Source of the DNA: Betaproteobacteria bacterium
Lineage (GTDB): Bacteria > Pseudomonadota > Gammaproteobacteria > Burkholderiales > SG8-39
Assembly: GCA_947467405.1 (NCBI GenBank)
Contig: CANIIN010000057.1
Coordinates: forward strand, 1-10,043
DNA length: 10,043 nucleotides
Direction of reading: 5' to 3'
The notes below the pieces were generated by a model. The model saw only the letters and a program-made list of their open reading frames with translations. It was not told the origin of the DNA and searched no databases. The translations under genes were made by a program, and so were the position numbers. Shown in pieces: positions 1 through 6,652 of the stretch (the stretch's first letter is position 1; each line of letters begins with the position of its first letter).

Positions 1-1078
1 CGAAGAAGAAGTCGTCGAGGAAGTCCTCCACCGCGATCACGCGCACCGGGAAGGCGCCGGTTTCGGCGATGGCTTCCTTGTAGCGGTAGTCGTGCACCAG
101 GCCCTTGTAGATCGGGTCGGCCTTGTCGCTGTAAGGGATCTCCCAGATTTCCTTCAGGTCCTTCAATGCGGCGATGAAGCTGCCGCGCGGCGCGGCGTCG
201 TACACCGCCGACACGCGCGAGCTTTTGCCATTGCGATCCGTCACCGGAATCACTTTCAGCGGCTGCAGCGAGGCGGCGTCCAGCGCCACCAGCGTGTGCG
301 GCAGGTAGTTGGCCGCCATCACGGTGCGGCCGTCGGAGGACACGGCGATGTTGCGCATGTTGATGCCGACGCGGATCTCGCTGACCATGCGCAGGTTGTG
401 GATGTCGTACTTCGACACCCAGCCGTCGCGCGAACCGAAATAGACGAAGCGGCCGTCCGGCGAGAACTTCGGCCCGCCGTGCAGCGCGTAGCGCGTGGCG
501 AAGCGCGTGATGGGCGTCAGCTTGTCGCCGTCGAGGATGGTGGCGTGGTGGTCACCGGTTTCCACCACCACGAACAGATGCTGCGGATCGGCGCCGTGGA
601 TCGGCGTGGCCGAATCCGGCTTGTCCGCGACATGCACCACGCGCGAGGCATTGATGTCGGCCAGTTCCCAGCGCGGCGGGGTGGCCGGCTCGGCGTAGAT
701 GTAGTCGGCCAACTGGCGGACGTCGTCATCGGACAGTGTGGCGCCGAAGGCCGGCATCTGCGTGGCCATGCGGCCCTTGGCGATCACGTCGCGCGCGGCA
801 GCGGGGCGCAGGCGCTCGAGGTTGGTCGGCAGCAGGGCGGGGCCGATGGCGCCGAGGCGGTCGACACCATGGCAGCTGACGCAATGCGTGCCGTACAGCT
901 GTGCCGCCTTGTTCAGGCTCAGTGGCGCCGCGAGGCTTGCCGTGGTGGTAGCAGCGGCCGCCCCCTGCGCCATGACATCCACGCTGGCCATAAGCAGGGC
1001 GGCACAGGCGGCTCCCAGCAGCACGGTGCTGGTCAGCGAGCCGCCACTGGGGCCGTCGTCGAAATCTTCGGTTTTCAT
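1..1078 (-). CDS. nirN: NirN, c-type cytochrome/d1-type dehydrogenase of heme d1 synthesis (3' part beyond window)
   Basis: Partial gene: 359 codons are present, read leftward from ATG at 1078-1076, and the C-terminus lies beyond base 1. A hydrophobic export signal (about residues 17-37) is followed by a cytochrome c domain with CVSCH (C66, C69, H70) and a TQMPAF segment whose M108 may be the distal heme ligand. From about residue 140 comes the start of an eight-bladed d1-type beta-propeller, with GDHH, LHGGPKFSPDGR and SRDGW motifs. These motifs match what I recall of NirN better than NirS: 'GPALLP..LERL' follows the heme site and 'GDHHATILDGD' opens the propeller. In the family, NirN is a periplasmic protein that oxidises dihydro-heme d1 to heme d1 in the last step. 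It lies 41 bases after nirJ, as in other nir clusters. The n-region is oddly acidic (MKTEDFDD) and no good ribosome binding site is visible, so the start is less certain than the identity. Confidence 0.88.
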   Translation of the reverse strand, partial: MKTEDFDDGPSGGSLTSTVLLGAACAALLMASVDVMAQGAAAATTTASLAAPLSLNKAAQLYGTHCVSCHGVDRLGAIGPALLPTNLERLRPAAARDVIAKGRMATQMPAFGATLSDDDVRQLADYIYAEPATPPRWELADINASRVVHVADKPDSATPIHGADPQHLFVVVETGDHHATILDGDKLTPITRFATRYALHGGPKFSPDGRFVYFGSRDGWVSKYDIHNLRMVSEIRVGINMRNIAVSSDGRTVMAANYLPHTLVALDAASLQPLKVIPVTDRNGKSSRVSAVYDAAPRGSFIAALKDLKEIWEIPYSDKADPIYKGLVHDYRYKEAIAETGAFPVRVIAVEDFLDDFFF

Positions 1079-1119
1079 GAGTGCACTCGGTTCAGGTTTG
1101 CTTCGTGCGCATTGCTGCG

Positions 1120-2370
1120 CTAGTGGGAGATCTCTTCTACCGGTTCGATGGGGATGTGCAGCGCACCCTTCTTGTCGCGCCAGGCGCTGAAGGGTTTCAG
1201 GGCGATGCGCTCACGTTCCGCGCCCGGCGCGATACCGATCTCGCCGTCATCCAGATAGCAGGCCGGGTCCTCTTCCCAGGCGTCGCCGGTGAGTTGCATG
1301 GCGCGCACGCGGGTGTTGCCGCCACACACGTCGAAGTAGGCGCAGGCACCGCAACGACCCTTGATGACGCGCGGCCGGGCTTTCAGCCCCGCCATGATCG
1401 GGTGGCTGGTGTCCTGCCAGATCTGCGAGAACGGCCGCTCGCGCACGTTGCCCAGCGTCAGGTCCCACCACATGGTGTCGGGGTGCACATTGCCGAGGTT
1501 GTCGATGTTGGCCACGTTCTCGCCCGAGGCGTTGCCGCCCCACTCGGCCAGCTTGGCGCGCAGGTGCGCCTCTTTCTCGGGAAAGCGTTCACGCACCCAG
1601 TGCAGCAGGTACACCGCGTCGGCGTCGTTGTTGCCGGTGACGAACTCCTTATCCTCTTTGCGCAGTGCATGCTCGTAGCAGGTGTCGAACAGCAGGTTCA
1701 TGGCCTCGCGCGTGACGCGGAACTGCGCGTCGTGGCCGCGGTTGCGGTTGCCGCGCCCGGCGTAGTTGAGATGCGAGAAGTAGAACTTGTCGATGCCCTC
1801 GTCATCCACCAGCTTCAGCAGGCCGGGCAGGTCGGCGGCGTTGTCCTGCGTGAGCGTGAAGCGCACACCCACCTTCACGCCGCGCGCATGCAGCAGCTTG
1901 ATGCCGGCCAGCGACGCTTCGAACGCGCCCTGCTTGCGGCGGAACTTGTCGTGCGTCTCGCGCAGGCCGTCCAGGCTCACGCCGACGTAGTCGAAGCCGG
2001 TGGCGGCGATGCGGTCTGCCAGCGGCACGTCGATCAGCGTGCCGTTGGACGACAGCGCGGTGTAGAACTTCATCGACTTGGCGCGATCGGCGATGTCGAA
2101 AATGTCCTTGCGGAGCAGCGGTTCGCCGCCGGACAGGATCAGTGCCGGTACCTTGAAGCCCTTCAGGTCGTCCAGCACCCGAAACGCTTCTTCGGTCGAC
2201 AACTCGCCGGGAAAGTCGATGTCGGTGGAGATCGAGTAACAGTGCATGCAGGTCAGGTTGCAGCGCCGGATCAGGTTCCAGATCACCACCGGGCCGGGTG
2301 GCGCAAGGCGGCGGCCGATGAGCGGTGTGGGTTGCAGCAGTTCCTGCATGTAGCGCGAGATTCTGAACAT
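1120..2370 (-). CDS. nirJ: NirJ, radical SAM heme d1 biosynthesis protein
   Basis: 416 residues, the usual size for NirJ. The radical SAM cluster motif CNLTCMHC lies at residues 37-44 (C37, C41, C44), followed by the SAM-binding SGGEP at 80-84. A C-terminal SPASM-like region carries C340, C343, C349 and C371, suited to a second Fe-S cluster. The family acts in the cytoplasm on 12,18-didecarboxysiroheme and removes the two propionate side chains that become the oxo groups of heme d1. The start MFRISRYMQELL agrees with the family N-terminus, although no clear Shine-Dalgarno sequence precedes it. The gap to nirH is 233 bases and includes a palindromic repeat, so nirJ may be partly uncoupled from the upstream genes. 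The related AhbC and AhbD enzymes of the alternative heme pathway are less likely, because every neighbour is a d1 gene. Confidence 0.95.
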   Translation of the reverse strand: MFRISRYMQELLQPTPLIGRRLAPPGPVVIWNLIRRCNLTCMHCYSISTDIDFPGELSTEEAFRVLDDLKGFKVPALILSGGEPLLRKDIFDIADRAKSMKFYTALSSNGTLIDVPLADRIAATGFDYVGVSLDGLRETHDKFRRKQGAFEASLAGIKLLHARGVKVGVRFTLTQDNAADLPGLLKLVDDEGIDKFYFSHLNYAGRGNRNRGHDAQFRVTREAMNLLFDTCYEHALRKEDKEFVTGNNDADAVYLLHWVRERFPEKEAHLRAKLAEWGGNASGENVANIDNLGNVHPDTMWWDLTLGNVRERPFSQIWQDTSHPIMAGLKARPRVIKGRCGACAYFDVCGGNTRVRAMQLTGDAWEEDPACYLDDGEIGIAPGAERERIALKPFSAWRDKKGALHIPIEPVEEISH

Positions 2371-2439
2371 GATTTCGATGGGTATCTGGGGATTTCTTCT
2401 ATACGCCTGGCAGGGTCGAACACCCCTGCTATCTCCTCC

Positions 2440-2521
2440 GTCATTCCCGCCGCATTTTCGAAACTGCGCGGGAATCCAGCGTCTTTATTGACCACTGGAC
2501 CCCCGCCTTCGCGGGGGTGAC
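2440..2521. repeat. Palindromic intergenic repeat, copy 1 (nirH-nirJ gap)
   Basis: The ends are GTCATTCCCGC and GCGGGGGTGAC, an imperfect terminal inverted repeat. Each arm is itself a hairpin: the left arm pairs CCCGC with GCGGG and ends in AATCCAG, and the right arm starts ACTGGAC and pairs CCCCCGC with GCGGGGG. The left arm is extended by a segment with TCGAAACTGCGCGGG, shared with copy 2 but absent from copies 3 and 4. It has no coding capacity. It is probably a REP/MITE-like non-autonomous element. Confidence 0.85.
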
Positions 2522-2603
2522 GAGCGCTTTGGTGAATGATCCTCTGACTAGGCCCAGTCTCCTTGAAGTGAGATGGTTGTTTGAAAAACTCGCATGCGCA
2601 TGA

Positions 2604-3128
2604 TCAGCCGCGCTCCTTCAGGCGCAACCCGGTCTTCTTCAGGATGCGCGTGCTGTACAGGATGTCCGAAGCGCGTACCGCGTCGCCGAGCAGCGCGCGG
2701 ACCTCCTCGACCTTCTGTTCCACCTCGGCGCGGCTGTGGCCGTGCACCATGGCGAACAGGTTGTAGCGCCACACCGGCAGGCGGCGCGGACGGCGATAGC
2801 TGTGCGTCACGAAGGGCAGTGCGCCGACCCGCGGGCCGAGCGTGTCGATCTGCGCATCGTCCACGTCCCACACCGACATGCCGTTGGCGGTGTAGCCGAG
2901 GCGGTAGTGATTGGGCACCGCGCCGATGCGGCGGATGCGTCCATCGTCCAGCATGCGCCGGATGCGCGCCATGACTTCATCGGCACCGATGCCGAGCTCG
3001 CGCGCCACGGCTTCGTAAGGTTGCGGGACCAGCTGCAGTCCGGATTGCAGCGAACGAACCAGCGACTCATCGACATCGATATCGGCGGCGTTGAGGCTTG
3101 GAGGCGCGAAGGATTCGGGTTTATTCAT
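2604..3128 (-). CDS. nirH: NirH, siroheme decarboxylase subunit (Lrp/AsnC-like)
   Basis: 174 residues from the preferred start at 3128. An N-terminal winged-helix segment of Lrp/AsnC type (…GIGADEVMARIRRMLDDG) is followed by RRIGAVPNHYRLGY and the VWDVDD strand of the RAM-like ligand domain. 'NHYRLGY.AN.MSVWDV' is typical of the NirL/NirH branch. NirD, L, G and H together decarboxylate siroheme at C12 and C18 to 12,18-didecarboxysiroheme; they are enzymes rather than regulators despite the fold. An in-frame ATG at 3137 lies inside the end of repeat copy 2 with its purine tract directly abutting it. The ATG at 3128 instead has GGGGA about 9 bases upstream and is the better start. The call of H over L rests on gene order and on nirDL already supplying an L-like half. 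Confidence 0.9.
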   Translation of the reverse strand: MNKPESFAPPSLNAADIDVDESLVRSLQSGLQLVPQPYEAVARELGIGADEVMARIRRMLDDGRIRRIGAVPNHYRLGYTANGMSVWDVDDAQIDTLGPRVGALPFVTHSYRRPRRLPVWRYNLFAMVHGHSRAEVEQKVEEVRALLGDAVRASDILYSTRILKKTGLRLKERG

Positions 3129-3132
3129 AGCC

Positions 3133-3218
3133 GTCATCCCCGCCGCCCGCTCGAAACTGCGCGGGGATCCAGTTTATTGACGATCGGATTTCTGGATTCC
3201 CGCCTTCGCGGGAATGAC
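3133..3218. repeat. Palindromic intergenic repeat, copy 2 (nirG-nirH gap)
   Basis: Begins GTCATCCCCGC and ends GCGGGAATGAC; the inner ends are GGGGATCCAG and CTGGATTCCC. It shares with copy 1 the enlarged left arm containing TCGAAACTGCGCGGGG, so copies 1 and 2 form one subfamily. Its left end reaches within 4 bases of the preferred nirH start and appears to supply the GGGGA ribosome binding site of nirH on the minus strand. Confidence 0.88.
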
Positions 3219-3262
3219 GGAGTGATTGTTGCGGTTTCGATTTGTGGGAAGCGGTTCATGGC

Positions 3263-3742
3263 TCAGGCCGACAGCTTCAGTTCGATGAAGTACTCCGCCT
3301 CGCGCGGGAAGTCGTACACCGTGCAGCCGGTCTCGGCTTCGATCTCGGCCAGCACCAGCGGAATGTCGTCACGGGACGCGCAGGCCAACACGAACCACAT
3401 GTTCAGTGCGTGGTCGCGCTCGTAGTTGTGGGCCACTTCCGGGTGCGCGTTCACCAGCGCGGTGATGCGTTCATAGTCGTCGCGCGGCGCGGCCAGCGCG
3501 CACAGCGAGAACGCGCCGCCCATGCGCTCCACGTCGAACATCGGGCCAAAGCGTGTCAGCGTGCCGTCCGCCAGCAGATCGCCCAGACGACCGATCAGTG
3601 TCGCCTCGTCCGCGCCGACGGCGCCGGCCGCCATGGCGTAGGGCCGGTCGCCTACCGGGAAGCCGCCCTGCAGCTGGTTGATGATGGCGCGGTCGAGATC
3701 GTCCAGTTCGCGCGTCGCGGCCTGGTTCAAGGTTCGGCTCAT
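3263..3742 (-). CDS. nirG: NirG, siroheme decarboxylase subunit (Lrp/AsnC-like)
   Basis: 159 residues from ATG at 3742-3740, which overlaps the nirDL stop by four bases (ATGA), a sign of translational coupling. The frame stays open far upstream, but that stretch is antisense-frame noise inside nirDL and is not part of the gene. An N-terminal helix-turn-helix (about residues 14-60) is followed by LTRFGPMFDVERMGG and then HPEVAHNYERDHALNMWFV. The HNYxRxH block is the signature of the NirD/NirG branch, and its histidines are likely active-site residues by analogy with NirDL and AhbA/AhbB structures. The protein should act with NirDL and NirH in decarboxylating siroheme. A 134-base gap containing repeat copy 2 separates it from nirH. 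Confidence 0.9.
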   Translation of the reverse strand: MSRTLNQAATRELDDLDRAIINQLQGGFPVGDRPYAMAAGAVGADEATLIGRLGDLLADGTLTRFGPMFDVERMGGAFSLCALAAPRDDYERITALVNAHPEVAHNYERDHALNMWFVLACASRDDIPLVLAEIEAETGCTVYDFPREAEYFIELKLSA

Positions 3743-4752
3743 GACGCGGCTTTCATGGATTGCAAGGGCGCCGATTCGGCATAACGCGCGCCGCGTTGCG
3801 TGAAGCAGCGCGTGGAGAACAGGATTTCGCTCGGGTATTGATCCAGGCCTGTTTCGATGGCCACGCGGCGGACGCTGTCGCGCACGGCGTCGCGCTCGCG
3901 TCCGTGGAACATGCAGAACAGGTTGTAGGGCCAGGCTTCGCCGGCCCGCGGGCGGCGGTAGCACAGCGTGACGGCCGGATCGGCCGCAGCGCGGCGGCCC
4001 AGCGTGCTGACCTCGGCGTCGGGCACGTTCCACACCACCATGGCATTGGCGCGAAAGCCGAGCGGGCGGTGGTGGACCACGGTGCCGATGCGGCGCACGA
4101 CGCCGGCCTTCACCCACTCGCCGAGGTGGCGAATCACTTCCGCTTCGCTCATGTCGCATTGCCGGCCCAGTGCGGCATACGGGTTTCCGCACAGCGGAAT
4201 GCCGGCGTCCAGCGCCGCCACCAGTGCGCGTTCGCGGGTATTGAGTTCCAGGCGTGTCGTCGGCGCTGCCGGGGTCGAACAAGCGTTGCGCGGCACCGAG
4301 CCATCGGCCAGATCGAAGCCGAGGTCGATGTGGAATTCCTCCAGCAGCGGCAGGCGCAGCACGTCGAGGCCGGTGTCGCGTTCGATCCTCACGATGGCGC
4401 GCTCCACGCAGGCTGGTGACGATCCCGCCACCACAAACCACAGGTTGAGCCGATGCTCGCGCTGGTAGTTGTGGTTCACCTCGGACTGGCTGCTCACGGT
4501 GTGCGCCACTTCTTCCAGGCGAGCTTCCGGTACTGCCATCGCGGCCAGCGTGCTGGCCCCCACGGTGTTGGGCCGGAACACCACACCGATGCGGCTCAAC
4601 GCGCCGCTGGCGATCATGTCGCGATAGGTAGCGATGACATCGGCTTCGCTGGCACCGTGCTTTGCGCCCAGTTCCGCATAGGGCCGCGGCGCGAGCGGAA
4701 AGTCGCGCTGGTGCGCATTGATCAGACTGAATTCGTCTTGCGAAAGGACCAT
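3739..4752 (-). CDS. nirDL: NirDL, fused two-domain siroheme decarboxylase
   Basis: 337 residues, about twice a single NirD, L, G or H protein. Residues 1-150 are a NirD-type unit with FRPNTVGAST and NHNYQREH (93-100). A linker rich in A, P and T follows. Residues from about 170 onward are a NirL-type unit with RRIGTVVHHRPLGFRANAM and VWNVPD. In many denitrifiers nirD and nirL are separate genes; a fused, active NirDL is known from Hydrogenobacter thermophilus. The predicted role is decarboxylation of siroheme acetates, with NirG and NirH. The start ATG is one base after the nirF stop and the stop overlaps nirG, so these three genes are tightly coupled. There is no internal stop or frameshift at the fusion joint. 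Confidence 0.92.
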   Translation of the reverse strand: MVLSQDEFSLINAHQRDFPLAPRPYAELGAKHGASEADVIATYRDMIASGALSRIGVVFRPNTVGASTLAAMAVPEARLEEVAHTVSSQSEVNHNYQREHRLNLWFVVAGSSPACVERAIVRIERDTGLDVLRLPLLEEFHIDLGFDLADGSVPRNACSTPAAPTTRLELNTRERALVAALDAGIPLCGNPYAALGRQCDMSEAEVIRHLGEWVKAGVVRRIGTVVHHRPLGFRANAMVVWNVPDAEVSTLGRRAAADPAVTLCYRRPRAGEAWPYNLFCMFHGRERDAVRDSVRRVAIETGLDQYPSEILFSTRCFTQRGARYAESAPLQSMKAAS

Positions 4753-4753
4753 T

Positions 4754-5962
4754 TCAGAACCCCGTCATGAGACCGCGTGAGGTGAAGAAAATGCCGCTCG
4801 GGCTTTCCGCCGGCAGTCGTGCTTTCTCGGCGTAGGTGGCGGTGTCGTAGACCACCACGGCGTTGTCGTCGCGCGACGAGATCCACACCTGTTCGCCGCG
4901 CGGTGTGAACTCCATATGCAGCACCGCCTTGCCCGGGCGCAGCTCCTTGACGATCTTCATGCTCGGCACGTCGATCACCTGCACCACGTCGTTGCGCGGG
5001 AAGGCGAAGTTCACCCACACCTGCCGCCCGCCCGGTTGCGCCATGGCGAATACCGGCTGGCCGTGCACCGGCACGCGCCCCACTTCCTTCCAGGTCACGG
5101 TGTCCATGACCAGCACCTCATAGCGGCCGATGGCGGGGAAGAACGCGTAGCGACCGGCCATGGCCCAGCCGCGCAGGTGCGGCATCTTGTAGACCGGCAT
5201 CGGGTCCTGCCCGCGGCCGTAGCCGTCCAGGATGCGGCGCGCGCCGGCCTGCGGATTCCACATGTCCACCAGCGACAGGCCGTCTTCGCCGTACAGGCCG
5301 GCGATGTAGTAATGACCGTCGGGCGAGATGAAACCGTCGTAGGGCTGCTTGCCGATGTTGGCGATGCGCTGCACCTGCGGCTTCTTCGGATCGGCGGCAT
5401 CGACGATCCAGATCTCGCCGGCTTCGAACAGACTGAAGACGAAACGGCTGCCCGGCGCGTCGGCGATGCCGATCACCTTGGCGCGCTGTTTGCCGTCGCC
5501 ATACGTGGAGGGAATGTCGGACAGCGCTTCCAGCGTGACGGTGTCGAACAGCTTGATGCCGCCCGGTTCGTAGTTCGCCACCGCGATCACCTTGCCGTCC
5601 TGCGAAATGGCGCCGCCGATGGAGTTGCCGGCCTGGATGATGCGGCGTTCGATCTTGGCGCTGAGCATGTCGACCTTGGTCAGGCCGCCGTCGCGTCCGA
5701 ACACGTAGGCGTAGCGGCCATCGCGCGAGTACACCGCCGCGGCGTGCGACAGGTCGCCCAGGCCTTCCACCTTGGCGAGTTCGGTGCGTCCGGTTGTTTC
5801 AACCAGGCGGATGCGGCCGGCGGCGCGCTCGATGACCAGACCCATGTCGCCGGTGCCGCGCAGCGGTGCGGTGGAGCAGGCGGTGAGTAATCCGAGCAAT
5901 GCGAATAGCGAGGCTGTTGCGATGGCCCGAATCAATTGCGCGAGCGCCACCAGGTCCGTCAT
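4754..5962 (-). CDS. nirF: NirF, heme d1 biosynthesis lipoprotein (d1-type beta-propeller)
   Basis: 402 residues from ATG 5962, or 393 from TTG 5935; NirF is usually about 390. A hydrophobic N-terminus ends in the lipobox LTAC (Cys29 from the ATG, Cys20 from the TTG), so it is probably a lipoprotein anchored on the periplasmic side. The rest is a d1-type propeller related to NirN and the NirS C-terminus, with repeated SxDGxYAYV-like blades, ISPDGHYYIAGLYGEDG and GQPVFAMAQPGGRQVWVNFA. NirF is required for heme d1 synthesis and binds d1-like tetrapyrrole; its exact reaction is still debated, with a late dehydrogenase step suggested. Start choice: the frame stays open to 6070, but that stretch is repeat copy 3. 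ATG 5962 also sits in the end of the repeat with its purines abutting it, whereas TTG 5935 gives a compact lipoprotein signal (MIRAIATASLF…). The start is therefore uncertain between the two. Confidence 0.92.
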   Translation of the reverse strand: MTDLVALAQLIRAIATASLFALLGLLTACSTAPLRGTGDMGLVIERAAGRIRLVETTGRTELAKVEGLGDLSHAAAVYSRDGRYAYVFGRDGGLTKVDMLSAKIERRIIQAGNSIGGAISQDGKVIAVANYEPGGIKLFDTVTLEALSDIPSTYGDGKQRAKVIGIADAPGSRFVFSLFEAGEIWIVDAADPKKPQVQRIANIGKQPYDGFISPDGHYYIAGLYGEDGLSLVDMWNPQAGARRILDGYGRGQDPMPVYKMPHLRGWAMAGRYAFFPAIGRYEVLVMDTVTWKEVGRVPVHGQPVFAMAQPGGRQVWVNFAFPRNDVVQVIDVPSMKIVKELRPGKAVLHMEFTPRGEQVWISSRDDNAVVVYDTATYAEKARLPAESPSGIFFTSRGLMTGF

Positions 5963-6026
5963 TCCCGCGAAGGCGGGAATCCAGCCGGTGTTTCCATTTC
6001 TGGACTCCCGCTTCCGCGGGAGTGAC
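5958..6026. repeat. Palindromic intergenic repeat, copy 3 (nirC-nirF gap)
   Basis: Begins GTCATTCCCGCGAAGGCGGG and ends CGCGGGAGTGAC; inner ends are GAATCCAG and CTGGACTCCC. It is the short subfamily, without the extended left arm of copies 1 and 2. Translated in the nirF frame it gives the familiar RKRESR…IPAFAGMT peptide, which often appears as a false N-terminal extension. Its left end overlaps the ATG candidate of nirF. Confidence 0.88.
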
Positions 6027-6059
6027 GGTGCCTTTAGTTCCCGTCGCACTTGTTCTTCA

Positions 6060-6458
6060 CTACCGCGCATGCTGCGTTCCTTCGAGGGTGCCCTGCATCA
6101 GCATGTCGACCACCCATGCCACTTCGGTTTCGGTGAGAAAGTCTTTCCATGGCGGCATCGGCGTGCCGCGCCGGCCGTTCAGGATGACGAACTGCAATTG
6201 CCCGGCGTCCTTGTCGGCGAGCGTGCGGGCTTGCAGGGATGGCCCGAGTCCGCCGCGCAGCGTCATGCCATGGCAGGAGCCGCAGTCCTGCCGGACCATG
6301 TTCACGATCTCGGCGCGACGCGACGGATTGGCCGGCTGGTCGGCAGCTGTGACGGGGAATGCCGTCATGACCGATACCAGTCCGGTCAATGCGCTCATCA
6401 AGGCCACTTGTAAGGCTGCGACGCGCAAGGCTGATTTTTTATTGCGAAAATCGTTCAT
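6060..6458 (-). CDS. nirC: NirC, periplasmic cytochrome c55X
   Basis: 132 residues from ATG at 6458-6456. A Sec signal (N-terminal R and K residues, hydrophobic 11-34, likely cut after PVTAA at 39) is followed by a small monoheme cytochrome c. The heme site is CGSCH (C59, C62, H63) in the context QDCGSCHGMTLRGGLGP, and M101 in TPMPPW is the likely distal ligand. The QDCGSCHG…GGLGP and GTPMPPW motifs are typical of NirC. The family can pass electrons to cytochrome cd1 and has been proposed as electron acceptor in heme d1 maturation. The frame is open to an earlier ATG at 6527, but that would place the FNR box inside the coding region and spoil the signal peptide. ATG 6458 has CGGAGA (6474-6469) about 10 bases upstream. 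It is the first gene of the leftward nir operon. Confidence 0.9.
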   Translation of the reverse strand: MNDFRNKKSALRVAALQVALMSALTGLVSVMTAFPVTAADQPANPSRRAEIVNMVRQDCGSCHGMTLRGGLGPSLQARTLADKDAGQLQFVILNGRRGTPMPPWKDFLTETEVAWVVDMLMQGTLEGTQHAR

Positions 6459-6468
6459 GGCGCAAGGT

Positions 6469-6474
6469 TCTCCG
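6469..6474 (-). promoter_or_regulatory. Ribosome binding site of nirC
   Basis: Read on the minus strand this is CGGAGA, 10 bases before ATG 6458. It supports the downstream ATG as the nirC start over the in-frame ATG at 6527. Confidence 0.6.
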
Positions 6475-6492
6475 CAGATGACTCTTCGCGCC

Positions 6493-6506
6493 TTGATGAA
6501 AATCAA
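6493..6506. promoter_or_regulatory. FNR/ANR/DNR-type box in the nirC-cysG divergent region
   Basis: TTGATGAAAATCAA is a perfect match to the TTGAT-N4-ATCAA consensus bound by CRP/FNR-family regulators (FNR, ANR, DNR) that switch on denitrification genes under low oxygen or nitric oxide. Its centre (6499.5) is 41-42 bases from the nirC ATG and about 153 bases from the cysG start. It is symmetrical, so it could serve either or both directions. No convincing -10 hexamer is seen at the class II position on the minus strand. On the plus strand a weak TGCTAC lies at 6532-6537. Confidence 0.85.
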
Positions 6507-6640
6507 TCGCAGTACGGGAAACCTCATGCGATGCTACGGTCATCCCTGAAATTCATTGGAATGCGCCTGAAATTGAGGCAATGACGGACGTTCTGGCGCC
6601 TTTCATTCGACCCCCTGAGCATTTCCAGACTCATTGCTGA

Positions 6641-6645
6641 AAGGA
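6641..6645 (+). promoter_or_regulatory. Ribosome binding site of cysG, fixing a TTG start
   Basis: AAGGA lies 7 bases before TTG 6653. There is no ATG in the first part of the cysG frame, so this site is the main support for the TTG start. Confidence 0.65.
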
Positions 6646-6652
6646 TCACATC

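Noticed and set aside
1..1078. Calling the left-edge gene nirS (nitrite reductase)
   Set aside because: It has the c-heme plus d1-propeller layout of NirS, but the sequence around the heme site and first blades fits NirN, and the gene follows nirJ.
1079..1088. Perfect 10-base palindrome GAGTGCACTC just before nirN
   Set aside because: Too short and without a known regulator consensus; chance is sufficient.
92..2520. Long plus-strand open frames at 92-1123 and 1081-2520
   Set aside because: They lie antisense to nirN and nirJ, whose motifs are clear. Their products are low-complexity H/R/V/A-rich peptides typical of GC-rich shadow frames.
3743..4441. N-terminal extension of the nirG frame
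   Set aside because: It overlaps nirDL entirely and is an R/P/G-rich out-of-frame translation. The ATGA overlap at 3739-3742 gives the natural start.
4916..5890. Long plus-strand open frame antisense to nirF
   Set aside because: No recognisable motif and H/V/A/D-rich composition; it is a shadow of the nirF propeller gene.
6459..6527. Upstream ATG 6527 as the nirC start
   Set aside because: It would put the FNR box inside the coding region and add 23 residues ahead of a good signal peptide; ATG 6458 has a ribosome binding site.
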